A DNA stretch of 55,478 bases from positions 1 to 55,478 of the forward strand of contig JAQTNA010000029.1 in NCBI GenBank assembly GCA_028714035.1, written 5' to 3'. Below, in pieces: positions 34,610 to 42,752 of the stretch. The translations under genes were made by a program, and so were the position numbers. Source of the DNA: Rhodocyclaceae bacterium. GTDB taxonomy: Bacteria > Pseudomonadota > Gammaproteobacteria > Burkholderiales > Rhodocyclaceae. Below the pieces are notes generated by a model that saw only the letters and a list, made by a program, of their open reading frames with translations, ran no database searches and was not told the origin of the DNA. The stretch's first letter is position 1; every line of letters begins with the position of its first letter.

Positions 34610-35518
34610 ATGAAGATGGCCAGATCAGCAGGAACCTCGGCGGCCTTGGCGGCCGCTCTCTTCGGCCTCGCTCCTGCGGCTCGGGCGGACCTCATCAAGC
34701 CCGGCTTCGATCTGTTCCACACCACGAGCGCCGTGTTGGCCAGCCCCGGCGGGCCGATCTCCTTCGACAGCTATGCCCTCGCCAACTGGTCCCCCTCCCT
34801 GGGGGTGCTGCAAAACACCGACACCATCGTCGCAAGAAAGGACGGCGTCGGTTCGTTTCCCCAGTCGGTCAGCGTGGAAGTGGAGGCCCTTTCCCTGAAG
34901 AGCCATAGCGCGGTGGACCTGGGCTGGTTCGGCGGCCCCTCCGGCCTCTTTGCGGATCTGTACGCCACCATCAACAACCCTTCCGGATTCGAGAAGATGT
35001 CGGCGGGAGGAAATCGCAACGGCGTCTGCGACGTCGGCGAAACCTGTAGCGCGCTTCCCGGCGTGCCGCAACCCGACGCCCTTCCCGCTTCCGCGAGCAC
35101 CATGACCATCAAGGGTGGAGTGGCCGGCGGCAGCTTCGATTCCACGCTGAACGTCTACGCCGACCTGATATTCACGGCGGTGGGCGACCGGAGCACCGTC
35201 TACTTTTTCATGCCCGCCGACCATGACCCGGGCACACCGGGGATTCAGCCCATCGTGCTTAAGGCCACCGGCTCCCCCTGGTCGGGCACGCCGGGAGCGT
35301 CCTACCCCCTGGACCCGGTCATCGGCGACCTGTACCTACCCGCGGGCGGCTTCTATTCCGGCCCGATCCTCCACGAACCGGACATTACCGGCACGGTACA
35401 CAACGTGGACCCGAGCGCCCCCGAAATAGACCCCGCCTCCGGCACCTCCGCCCTCACCCTGATCCTGGGCAGCCTGGGGCTACTGTCGGGCCGCCGCCAG
35501 CGTCGCCATACGCCTTGA
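34610..35518 (+). CDS. VPEID-CTERM protein 2, function unknown
   Basis: A 302-residue exported protein. The signal peptide (MARSAGTSAALAAALFGLAP, cut near AARA) is followed by a beta-rich body with no recognised enzyme motif. GGNRNGVCDVGETCSALPG near residue 135 resembles the NxNGxCDxGExC calcium-binding-type loops seen in extracellular repeats, with two Cys. The tail PEIDPASGTSALTLILGSLG, then LLSGRRQRR, is the VPEID-CTERM signal. GGAGACG lies upstream of the ATG; a second Met two codons on is also usable. Gene 3 follows after 31 bases, so the two form an operon. Confidence 0.78.
   Translation: MKMARSAGTSAALAAALFGLAPAARADLIKPGFDLFHTTSAVLASPGGPISFDSYALANWSPSLGVLQNTDTIVARKDGVGSFPQSVSVEVEALSLKSHSAVDLGWFGGPSGLFADLYATINNPSGFEKMSAGGNRNGVCDVGETCSALPGVPQPDALPASASTMTIKGGVAGGSFDSTLNVYADLIFTAVGDRSTVYFFMPADHDPGTPGIQPIVLKATGSPWSGTPGASYPLDPVIGDLYLPAGGFYSGPILHEPDITGTVHNVDPSAPEIDPASGTSALTLILGSLGLLSGRRQRRHTP
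35423..35478 (+). repeat. Sorting-tail DNA cassette, copy 2
   Basis: This copy of the 56-base tail segment has a single difference from copies 1 and 3. It encodes EIDPASGTSALTLILGSLG. The sequence just upstream (AACGTGGACCCGAGC) has no counterpart in the other two genes. Confidence 0.9.
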
Positions 35519-35549
35519 GGATGACGCCACCCTTTTTTGGAGGACAGTC

Positions 35550-36638
35550 ATGAGCCACAAAGAACTCCCGCCCGGGAAAGAGCAGTGCCGACAGCCCGCA
35601 TCCGTCCCGATTATCCCTGCTTACGCGGCCAGGATGGGTGCCACAAGGGACAAGGAAGGCCGAACTGGACTCGAATTTCGGACGACTTTCTTTGGCCGAA
35701 ACCTGGGGCGAACCCTGTTCCTGCAACTCACGATAGCGGCAGTTCCCGTCTCCGCATGGGCTTACCCGACGGAACTGCTGAACAGCACGACACCGGATTT
35801 CTTCCAGCACCAGAAGGATATTTTCCCTGCTGACGGCTATACCTCCGACGGCGGAGTCTGTTTTGCCACGTCATTTGTGGATGAGCTGTCATCCCTGAGC
35901 AAGCAATACAGCGACACCAGGCTGTATTCGGCCAATGCCGATCCCGGAAAATGGCTGAAGGATATGGTGTCGAATATCCAGAGCGTGCTTTCGACTGCCA
36001 GCGGTAGTGCCATGCGCAGCCCCGGATATGACGCCAGGAGCTACTATCAATCCTATCTGGAAAGTGTGGATGCCGGCCGTTGGGGAGTATATGGTTCGGC
36101 CAACGCCAGCACCTATTTCGACTATTTCGCCAGCAAGCTTGCCGAGAAGGATGGGGTGCTGATCTATCTGGAAGCAAATGGCGCCAAGGACGCTGGCGGC
36201 AACAACAAGTTCTGGTGGGGTTGGCATGTTCTGGCGGGCGTCGGCTATAAGTCCGCCGACGACATGAACAGTTTCATCTTCGCCGATCCGGACAACACGA
36301 AGTACCCCAACCCCGCCGACCCCGCCGATCCTCGTTACCAGGGGTTTTGCACCACGGTGACCGGCGGGTGCAAGCCCACGGGCCAATACCTGGCGGCTGA
36401 CGGCCCGCCCACCGGCGGAAATGTAGGGGGTTACAACGACAGCTATTATCAGGGCTTCACCGTGGATGCGAACGGCGTAGTACTGGACGGCATCTACGCC
36501 GGCGCAAAAGTCACCTACATCTACGACATCACACCCGTGCCTGAAATAGACCCCGCCTCCGGCACCTCCGCCCTCACCCTGCTCCTGGGCAGCCTGGGCC
36601 TGCTAGCCAATCGTCGCCGCGGGACGCATGTGGTTTGA
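35550..36638 (+). CDS. VPEID-CTERM protein 3, predicted papain-fold cysteine peptidase
   Basis: A 362-residue exported protein. A long, charged N-terminal region (1-50) precedes the hydrophobic signal NLGRTLFLQLTIAAVPVSAW, probably cut after Ala71. TSDGGVCFATSFVDELS places Cys104 as nucleophile. WWGWHVLAGVGY gives His226 and FIFADPDN gives Asp246 or 248, the order of a papain-like triad. The tail is VPEIDPASGTSALTLLLGSL plus NRRRG. GGAGGA precedes the ATG at 35,550, but a start at 35,637 would give a more usual signal peptide. It is co-transcribed with gene 2 and followed by a terminator-like hairpin and the sortase gene. Activity is unproven. Confidence 0.8.
   Translation: MSHKELPPGKEQCRQPASVPIIPAYAARMGATRDKEGRTGLEFRTTFFGRNLGRTLFLQLTIAAVPVSAWAYPTELLNSTTPDFFQHQKDIFPADGYTSDGGVCFATSFVDELSSLSKQYSDTRLYSANADPGKWLKDMVSNIQSVLSTASGSAMRSPGYDARSYYQSYLESVDAGRWGVYGSANASTYFDYFASKLAEKDGVLIYLEANGAKDAGGNNKFWWGWHVLAGVGYKSADDMNSFIFADPDNTKYPNPADPADPRYQGFCTTVTGGCKPTGQYLAADGPPTGGNVGGYNDSYYQGFTVDANGVVLDGIYAGAKVTYIYDITPVPEIDPASGTSALTLLLGSLGLLANRRRGTHVV
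36543..36598 (+). repeat. Sorting-tail DNA cassette, copy 3
   Basis: This 56-base segment is identical to copy 1 (33,941-33,996) and encodes EIDPASGTSALTLLLGSLG. It is the only one of the three genes in which the full VPEID motif precedes the tail (Val at residue 330). Confidence 0.9.
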
Positions 36639-36657
36639 ACCTGGTCCATTCGAGTTG

Positions 36658-36705
36658 AACGCCGGCCGGGCGAGAGGCCCGGGGCGGCGTTTCGCTTTTT
36701 CTTTC
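36658..36705 (+). terminator. Strong terminator-like hairpin between VPEID-CTERM gene 3 and the exosortase gene
   Basis: AACGCCG (36,658-36,664) pairs with CGGCGTT (36,685-36,691), and CCGGGC (36,666-36,671) pairs with GCCCGG inside. TTCGCTTTTTCTTTC follows. The hairpin ends only a few bases before the sortase ATG at 36,713. Partial readthrough would make abundant cargo and little sortase. No promoter is visible between hairpin and ATG. Confidence 0.75.
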
Positions 36706-36712
36706 CCGCCCC

Positions 36713-38353
36713 ATGCTTCTGACTGAGCCCCTCAATTCCGGGCAGTCCCGGACAGGCTGGCGCCTGCCGGCCCGCTGGGGTTTTCTCGCGCTACTCCTGG
36801 GCGCCGAGTTGCTTGGCCTCTCCCTGCGCTTCGATACCGCCTCGCTGTCCGGCGACGATTCGTGGTGGACGCGCTTCGCGGGGAACCTGCCCCAGGTTCT
36901 GCGCATCGGCCTCGCCTTCATCGGCGCCCTGTTCCTGCTCCTGGCGCCGCGCGGGTCCGGAATCGTCGACGCGGCGCGGCAATCCGCCGAGAGCCATGGC
37001 TGGCTCAGGCGCCTGGCCCTGCACCTCCTGGTGTTCGGGGCCTTCTCCTGGGCAACCCTTGCCCTGTTCGGCAGCGCGGAGCACGGACACCGCCTGCCGG
37101 GCCTCGCGGTCGGGGGCTGGTTCTCCCTGGGCATGCTGAGCTGTCTCCTGTGGCTGAGCGCGGCCGCCCCGGCACGCTTCTGGTTCCGGCTGGCGAGCGA
37201 TGAACGCTGGCCGCTGGCCGTCGCCGCCCTCGCGGGATTCCTGGCCTGGGTGTTCGGCCTCGCCGCGGAACTGTTCTGGAAACCCCTGGCGGAGGGAACC
37301 TTCTGGCTGTCTTACCAACTGCTGCGACCGCTTTATCCGGACGCCCTGTACGACCTCTCCGGCTACTCCCTGGGCACCCCCGGTTTCATGGTCAATATCG
37401 CCCCGCAATGTTCGGGCTACGAAGGCATCGGCCTCGTTCTGGTGTTCCTGGCCCTCTACCTGTGGCTGTTCCGCGCCGAAATCCGCTTCCCCCAGGCTTT
37501 TCTGCTCTTCCCGGTCGGCGCCCTGGCCATCTGGCTGGCCAACGCGCTGCGCATCACGCTCCTGATCGCCCTGGGCAGCTCGTTTTCAAAGGAGGTAGCC
37601 CTGGGCGGATTTCATTCCCAGGCCGGCTGGATCGCCTTCATAGCGATTGCGCTGGGGCTGATCTTCGCCATGCGCCGCTTGCACCTATTCACGAAAGAGG
37701 ATGCCGTCGCCCCTCCGGCACCGCCCTCCTCCGTTCCGGCCTTGCTGGTGCCGCTGTTGGTGCTGATGGCCGCCATCATGCTGACCTCGGCCCTGAGCGC
37801 CGGATTCGATCGCTACTATCCGCTGCGGGTCGTCGCCGCCGCCGGTGCCCTGTGGCATTTCCGCTCTGTTTATCTGCACTGGCAATGGCGCCCATCCTGG
37901 CAGGCGCTGGCCATCGGCGGCGCCGTCTTCGCCTTGTGGATGCTGCTGGAACCGGGGGCGGACAGCGCCAACTCGGTCCTGGGAACGGCCTTGGCCAGCT
38001 TGCCCCCCGGGCAGAAAGCCCTCTGGCTGGCATTTCGCGTGCTGGGATCGGTCCTTGCCGTCCCCCTGATCGAGGAACTGGCCTTTCGCGGCTACCTGCT
38101 GCGCCACCTGGCCGGGCGGGCGGACGATGACCTTAGCCCCGGTCGCTTCGCCTGGCTGCCTTTCCTGGTTTCCTCCATCGCCTTCGGTCTGCTCCATAGG
38201 CGCTGGTTCGCCGGCACCCTGGCCGGCATGGCGTATGCCCTGGCCTACTATCGCCGGGGCAGAATCGCCGATGCCGTCGCCGCCCACGTGGCCACGAACG
38301 GCCTGATCGCCCTGTATGTCCTGGCCTTCGGCGCGTGGTCCTTGTGGTCGTAG
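36713..38353 (+). CDS. xrtE: Exosortase E fused to CPBP-family protease
   Basis: A 546-residue multi-helix membrane protein. The N-terminal two-thirds is an exosortase: APQCSGYEGIGLVLVFLALY holds Cys233, LANALRITLLIALG holds Arg280 and GGFHSQAGWIAF holds His301, the transpeptidase triad. After a proline-rich linker (about 330-345), the C-terminal part is a CPBP (CAAX-like) protease: LIEELAFRGYLLRHL with Glu454/455, FGLLHRRWFAGTLAG with His495, and AHVATNG near 525. This fusion is the known exosortase E type, whose targets carry VPEID-CTERM tails, and three such genes lie directly upstream. Arg-cluster tails would be cut and the protein released or joined to a carrier. The ATG lacks a good ribosome-binding site. 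Confidence 0.93.
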   Translation: MLLTEPLNSGQSRTGWRLPARWGFLALLLGAELLGLSLRFDTASLSGDDSWWTRFAGNLPQVLRIGLAFIGALFLLLAPRGSGIVDAARQSAESHGWLRRLALHLLVFGAFSWATLALFGSAEHGHRLPGLAVGGWFSLGMLSCLLWLSAAAPARFWFRLASDERWPLAVAALAGFLAWVFGLAAELFWKPLAEGTFWLSYQLLRPLYPDALYDLSGYSLGTPGFMVNIAPQCSGYEGIGLVLVFLALYLWLFRAEIRFPQAFLLFPVGALAIWLANALRITLLIALGSSFSKEVALGGFHSQAGWIAFIAIALGLIFAMRRLHLFTKEDAVAPPAPPSSVPALLVPLLVLMAAIMLTSALSAGFDRYYPLRVVAAAGALWHFRSVYLHWQWRPSWQALAIGGAVFALWMLLEPGADSANSVLGTALASLPPGQKALWLAFRVLGSVLAVPLIEELAFRGYLLRHLAGRADDDLSPGRFAWLPFLVSSIAFGLLHRRWFAGTLAGMAYALAYYRRGRIADAVAAHVATNGLIALYVLAFGAWSLWS

Positions 38354-38358
38354 GGTCT

Positions 38359-38376
38359 GTCGGGACGAATCCCGAC
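38359..38376. repeat. REP-like palindrome after the exosortase gene
   Basis: GTCGGGACGAATCCCGAC has 7-bp arms and the same arm sequence as the REP-like units near lpxD and rnfE. It lies between the convergent xrtE and nnrS genes and may stop or stabilise both transcripts. Confidence 0.7.
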
Positions 38377-38380
38377 CTGC

Positions 38381-39541
38381 TCAATGTTCCTTCCCATCCA
38401 CCCGTGGCTGAAAAAGATAGGGAATATAGCGCCAGGCGATGAGGGTGAAGGCGGCGGCCCAGCAGGCGGCGGCGAGGGTCAGCCAGACGAGGTAGGTCGC
38501 CGGCAACAACTGGGGGCCGACCACGCGCAACAGGAGAGCCAGGAGCATGATGCGCAGCACCCACTTGTCCCGGGCATCGAACACCACCTTGCGCCCGGTA
38601 TGCCCACGGGAAATACGCATCATGAGCGAGGGCACGATCAGCCCCATGGCACCCAGGGTGAACACATGGACGGACACGGCGCCGATCCAGGCCGGGTGCA
38701 CCACACCGTCCAGGAATTCGATCAGCAGTTGCGCCACCAGGGCCATGTAGCCCAGGTGCATGATGCCGATATCCAGGCGTTTCAGGGCGAGCCTGGGCTT
38801 CCAGTAGATCAGCCGCCCGCCCGCCAGGAGGGCGAGCAACAGGGACAGGCCGGCCCGCACGCCCTCGGGCATGAAGCCGGCGAACGCCAGCAGCAGCGCC
38901 ACGGCCTTGATCGCCGTATCCAGCCGTGCGTCCCGCAGGATTTCCACCTGGAAGGCAGCGCGCATGAACTGGGTGAGGGTCCGCTCCAGCATGATGAGGA
39001 TGGCCATCCGGAACAAACCGAGAGCCATGAGCCAGCCTTCCTGGAAATGCTCCGGCGAGAGGATCAGGGTGTTTGCGGGCAGAAAGAGCGGCAGCCCCAG
39101 GATGAAGAAGCCGTTGTCCCGGTAGGCGTCCTTCGCCCGGTTCCCGAGCAGGGTGCCCACGAGCAAGGCAATGGCCGACACCAGGAACAGGTTGGACGAT
39201 ATCAGGAAGGCGAGGGGAGGCCAGTCGCCGCCGAATCCCATGCCGACCCGGTCCAGGAGCCAGGCGCCGGCAAGGAAAACCAGGGTATTGCCGTGGTAGC
39301 CCCTGACGCCGACCCAGTTCTTGGTGGACGTGAGCAGAAAGCCCGCCAGCACCGCCCAGCCGAAACCGAAGAACATCTCGTGGGCATGCCACTGCATCGG
39401 CGAGTAGCCCGCCGCCGGCCCCGGCAGGAAACCGGCAAACATGGCCACCCAGACGAGGGGCAGGAAGAGGCCGGAGAGGCAGGCCAGGGCAAAGAAGGGC
39501 CGGAAACCGACCAGCCAGAGGGGATGAGCCGAGCACTTCAT
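38381..39541 (-). CDS. nnrS: NnrS family membrane protein
   Basis: NnrS (386 residues) is a heme- and copper-containing inner-membrane protein linked to nitric-oxide stress and denitrification. It has about 12 hydrophobic helices. HPLWLVGFRPFFALA at the N-terminus, MQWHAHEMFFGFGWAVLAGF and TLTQFMRAAFQV carry the family's His and aromatic pattern. LGAMGLIVPSLMMRISRGHTGR near the C-terminus also matches. The start at 39,541 fits the family; an ATG 15 codons earlier lies on a TTGCTT-N16-TATTCT promoter-like sequence. No denitrification genes are in the window. Confidence 0.93.
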   Translation of the reverse strand: MKCSAHPLWLVGFRPFFALACLSGLFLPLVWVAMFAGFLPGPAAGYSPMQWHAHEMFFGFGWAVLAGFLLTSTKNWVGVRGYHGNTLVFLAGAWLLDRVGMGFGGDWPPLAFLISSNLFLVSAIALLVGTLLGNRAKDAYRDNGFFILGLPLFLPANTLILSPEHFQEGWLMALGLFRMAILIMLERTLTQFMRAAFQVEILRDARLDTAIKAVALLLAFAGFMPEGVRAGLSLLLALLAGGRLIYWKPRLALKRLDIGIMHLGYMALVAQLLIEFLDGVVHPAWIGAVSVHVFTLGAMGLIVPSLMMRISRGHTGRKVVFDARDKWVLRIMLLALLLRVVGPQLLPATYLVWLTLAAACWAAAFTLIAWRYIPYLFQPRVDGKEH

Positions 39542-39562
39542 GAGCGTGACCTGCCAGGTGCG

Positions 39563-39590
39563 AGAATAGGCGAGCAGTATACTCAAGCAA
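39563..39590 (-). promoter_or_regulatory. Candidate nnrS promoter
   Basis: On the minus strand TTGCTT and TATTCT (complement of 39,563-39,568) stand 16 bases apart, just upstream of the nnrS ATG at 39,541. Both elements match the vegetative consensus only partly. An ATCAA half-site, as in FNR boxes, occurs further upstream but lacks its partner. Confidence 0.35.
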
Positions 39591-39643
39591 TCCCGACACC
39601 AACTTGATCCGTGCGAAAAATTGCGCGCGGAGGACCGAAAAGG

Positions 39644-39672
39644 AAAGAGGGCGCGGAATCCGCGCCCTCTTT
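39644..39672 (-). terminator. Intrinsic terminator after ppdK
   Basis: AGAGGGCGCGG (39,646-39,656) and CCGCGCCCTCT (39,660-39,670) form a perfect 11-bp stem with a 3-base loop. On the minus strand TTTCCTTTT follows. It is well placed to end the ppdK transcript 45-70 bases after its stop. T residues on the other side mean it could also act on the plus strand. Confidence 0.88.
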
Positions 39673-39714
39673 CTCCTACGGCGAAGCCCCTTGCGTCCGC
39701 CGTGTCGCCCCGCC

Positions 39715-42486
39715 TCAGCCGTGCTTCAACTGGGCCTGGGCCGCCGCCAGGCGGGCGATGGGCACGCGCGGACCGGAACAGGAGACATAGGTCAGCCCGA
39801 TCTGGTGGCAGAACTCGATGGATGCCGGGTGGCCACCGTGCTCGCCGCAGATGCCTATCTTCAGATCGGCGTTGGTGGCGCGCCCCCGCTCCACCGCGAT
39901 CTTCATCACGTCCCCCACGCCCTTGGTGTCCAGCACCTCGAAGGGGTTGTCCTGGAGAATGCCGGCCTCGTTGTAGGCGGGCAGGAACTTGTTCTCCGCG
40001 TCCTCCCGGGAGAAGGAGAAGGTGGCCTGGGTCAGGTCGTTGGTACCGAAGGAGAAGAACTCCGCCGTCTCCGCCATACGCCCCGCCCGCATGCAGGCGC
40101 GCACCACTTCCAGCATGGAGCCGAACTTGAACTGCACGTCAATGCCGTGGGTCAGGGCCACGATCTTGTGGCAGCGATCCACGTAGCTCTTGATGCGGGT
40201 GAGTTCCTCCACCGTCGCCACCTGGGGCACCATGATCTCCGGGTGCACCTCGATGCCTTCCTTGGCGCACAGGGCGGCGGCTTCCAGCACCGCCTGGATC
40301 TGCATGGTGTAGATTTCCGGATAGGTTATCCCCAGGCGCACGCCGCGATGGCCCAGCATGGGATTCACCTCGGCCAGGCCCCGGACCTTCCTCAACACCT
40401 TTTCCTTCTTGGTGATGGCGTCCTCCTCCATGTGGGATTCCTTGAAGATGGCCATGGCTTCGTTCAGGCGATTCAGGCCGTCGGCGTACTTCTGGTACAG
40501 GGCGGGATTGAGCACCTTCAGGGTCTCGGGCAGTTCCTCGATGCCCTTGATCTCCTCCTTCAGGTGCTTGAGATGGGTGATTTCCATCTCCAGCTGGGCG
40601 GCGGTGGGCAGGAACTCGTGCATGGGCGGATCCAGCAGGCGCACCGTCACGGGCAGGCCCTTCATGGCCTTGAACATGCCCTTGAAGTCGTTCCGCTGGA
40701 TGGGCAGGAGCCGGTCCAGGGCGGCCTGGCGCTCCTCCGGCGTCTCGGCCAGGATCATCTCCTGCACGATGGGCAGGCGGTCGGTGCTGTTGAACATGCG
40801 CTCCGTGCGGCACAGGCCGATGCCCTTGGCGCCGAACTTGCGCGCCTTCATGGCGTCATGGGGCGTGTCGGCATTGGCGCGTACTTCCAGGCGGGCCACC
40901 TCGTCGGCCCAGCCCAGGAGGACGTCCATCTCGGCCGAGAACTCCGGCTCCACCGTGGGCACTTCGCCGGCGTAGACATGGCCGGTGCCGCCGTCAATGG
41001 TGATGATGTCGCCTTCGTGCAGGGTGGTGTCGCCGATGTGGGCCTCGCGCTGCACGTCGTTGATGTGGATGGCCTCGCAACCGGACACGCAGGGCTTGCC
41101 CATGCCCCGGGCCACCACCGCCGCGTGGGAAGTCTTGCCGCCGCGGCTGGTGAGGATGCCCTGAGCCTGGAAGAAGCCGTGGATGTCCTCGGGCTTGGTC
41201 TCCTCCCGCACCAGGATGATCTTCTCCCCTGCCCTGCCGCGCGCCTCGGCGGAATCGGCATCGAAGACGATCCGGCCGGAGGCGGCGCCGGGAGAAGCCG
41301 ACAGGCCCTGGGCCAGAGACTTGCCCTTGAAGTTGGGCGCCAGCTGCGGCACCAGGAGCTGCTCCAGGATGGCCGGCTCGACCCGCAGCAGGGCCTTTTC
41401 CCGGGAGATCAGGCCGTCGTTGCACATCTCCACCGAGGTGCGCACCATGGCGCGGGCGTTCATCTTGCCGTTGCGGGTTTGCAGGCAGTAGAGCTTGCCC
41501 TTCTCGATGGTGAACTCGAAGTCCTGGACCTCCGCGTAATGGGATTCCAGGCGGTTGTGCAGTTCCGTGAGTTGCGCGTAGATATCCGGCATCTCGGTCT
41601 GCATCTCGGCGATGGGCTTGGGCGTGCGTATGCCCGCCACCACGTCTTCGCCCTGGGCATTCACCAGGTATTCGCCGTAGATCTGGTTCTCGCCGGTACC
41701 CGGATTACGGGTGAAGCCGACGCCCGTGCCGGAATCATTGCCCATGTTGCCGAAGACCATGGTGCACACGTTCACCGCCGTGCCGCTGGCCATCGCCGAC
41801 GTGATCTTGAACTGCTTGCGATAGTCAATGGCGCGCTTGCCGTTCCAGGAGCGGAACACCGCCTTGGTGGCAATCTCCAACTGCTCCATGGGGTCCATGG
41901 GGAAAGGCTTGCCGGAATGGGCATGCACGATGGCCAGGAAGTCGTGGGCCAGTTCCTTCAGGTGTTCCGCCTTGAGGTCCACGTCCTGCTTCGCGCCGTG
42001 CCGGGCCTTGATCTCGGCCATGCGGGAATCGAAGTGCTCGTCCGCGATGTTGAGGGCGATCTTGCCGAAGAGCTGGATGAAGCGGCGATAGGCATCATAG
42101 GCAAAACGCTCGTTGGCGGTCTGCTTGATGAGGCCCTGAAGCGACTCCTCGTTCAAGCCCAGGTTCAGGATGGTATCCATCATGCCCGGCATGGACATGG
42201 CGGAACCGGAACGCACCGAAACCAGGAGGGGATTGTCGTCGGAGCCAAAGCCCTTGCCGGTCTTGGCTTCCAGGGCCGCCATGTGGGTCTTGACCTCTTC
42301 CCACAGGCTGGTGGGCAGGCTGCCCTTATCCAGATAGGCCAGGCAGCCATCCGTGCTGATGGTGAATCCGGGCGGCACCGCCAGCCCGATCTGGGTCATC
42401 TCGCAGAGGTTCGCCCCCTTGCCCCCCAGGAGCATCTTGTTCTTGCCATCGCCTTCCTCGAAAGCCCAGACGTATTTCGCGACCAT
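39715..42486 (-). CDS. ppdK: Pyruvate, phosphate dikinase
   Basis: PPDK (923 residues) interconverts pyruvate, ATP and phosphate with PEP, AMP and pyrophosphate. The N-terminal ATP-grasp part begins YVWAFEEGDGKNKMLLGGKG. The phospho-His domain has GGKTSHAAVVARGMGKPCV with the catalytic His near residue 455. The C-terminal TIM barrel has GIGLCRTERMF, MLGHRGVRLGITYPEIY and FFSFGTNDLTQATFSFSR, ending in SCSGPRVPIARLAAAQA with the catalytic Cys. AGGAGA precedes the ATG at 42,486. With the PFOR gene in the window, it gives a PEP-pyruvate-acetyl-CoA link suited to anaerobic or energy-poor growth. Confidence 0.98.
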   Translation of the reverse strand: MVAKYVWAFEEGDGKNKMLLGGKGANLCEMTQIGLAVPPGFTISTDGCLAYLDKGSLPTSLWEEVKTHMAALEAKTGKGFGSDDNPLLVSVRSGSAMSMPGMMDTILNLGLNEESLQGLIKQTANERFAYDAYRRFIQLFGKIALNIADEHFDSRMAEIKARHGAKQDVDLKAEHLKELAHDFLAIVHAHSGKPFPMDPMEQLEIATKAVFRSWNGKRAIDYRKQFKITSAMASGTAVNVCTMVFGNMGNDSGTGVGFTRNPGTGENQIYGEYLVNAQGEDVVAGIRTPKPIAEMQTEMPDIYAQLTELHNRLESHYAEVQDFEFTIEKGKLYCLQTRNGKMNARAMVRTSVEMCNDGLISREKALLRVEPAILEQLLVPQLAPNFKGKSLAQGLSASPGAASGRIVFDADSAEARGRAGEKIILVREETKPEDIHGFFQAQGILTSRGGKTSHAAVVARGMGKPCVSGCEAIHINDVQREAHIGDTTLHEGDIITIDGGTGHVYAGEVPTVEPEFSAEMDVLLGWADEVARLEVRANADTPHDAMKARKFGAKGIGLCRTERMFNSTDRLPIVQEMILAETPEERQAALDRLLPIQRNDFKGMFKAMKGLPVTVRLLDPPMHEFLPTAAQLEMEITHLKHLKEEIKGIEELPETLKVLNPALYQKYADGLNRLNEAMAIFKESHMEEDAITKKEKVLRKVRGLAEVNPMLGHRGVRLGITYPEIYTMQIQAVLEAAALCAKEGIEVHPEIMVPQVATVEELTRIKSYVDRCHKIVALTHGIDVQFKFGSMLEVVRACMRAGRMAETAEFFSFGTNDLTQATFSFSREDAENKFLPAYNEAGILQDNPFEVLDTKGVGDVMKIAVERGRATNADLKIGICGEHGGHPASIEFCHQIGLTYVSCSGPRVPIARLAAAQAQLKHG

Positions 42487-42752
42487 TACTGTCTCCTGTA
42501 TTTGTGGGGGAACGAAAAACGGGTACCGTAACAAGACTGGCCATAAAGGATTTGCCCTAGGTCAACGAATAGCGCAGTGCACCACACTTTATCCCCGAAC
42601 GCCGAAGACACTCGCCTGGTCCGATTGCCACAGGGCTAGTCCGATCGGACTATGCCCTCAAGCATCTCGCATTTATGCCGATATTCGGCGAACAATGCGA
42701 GAGGGCGAAGCGCCGACCGCCCTCCTTCACATGAAAATGGAGACAAGCAAAC
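42487..42752. promoter_or_regulatory. Divergent promoter region between ppdK and the response regulator, with a 16-bp palindrome
   Basis: No gene is seen in this 266-base gap. TAGTCCGATCGGACTA (42,637-42,652) is a perfect 16-bp palindrome, and a half-copy TGGTCCGAT lies at 42,618-42,626. Such symmetry suggests an operator for a dimeric regulator acting on one or both divergent genes. Core promoter elements could not be fixed with confidence. Confidence 0.45.

Noticed and set aside
39597-39617. FNR box upstream of nnrS
   Set aside because: Only the ATCAA half is present; the other half does not match TTGAT, and the distance to the candidate promoter is wrong.
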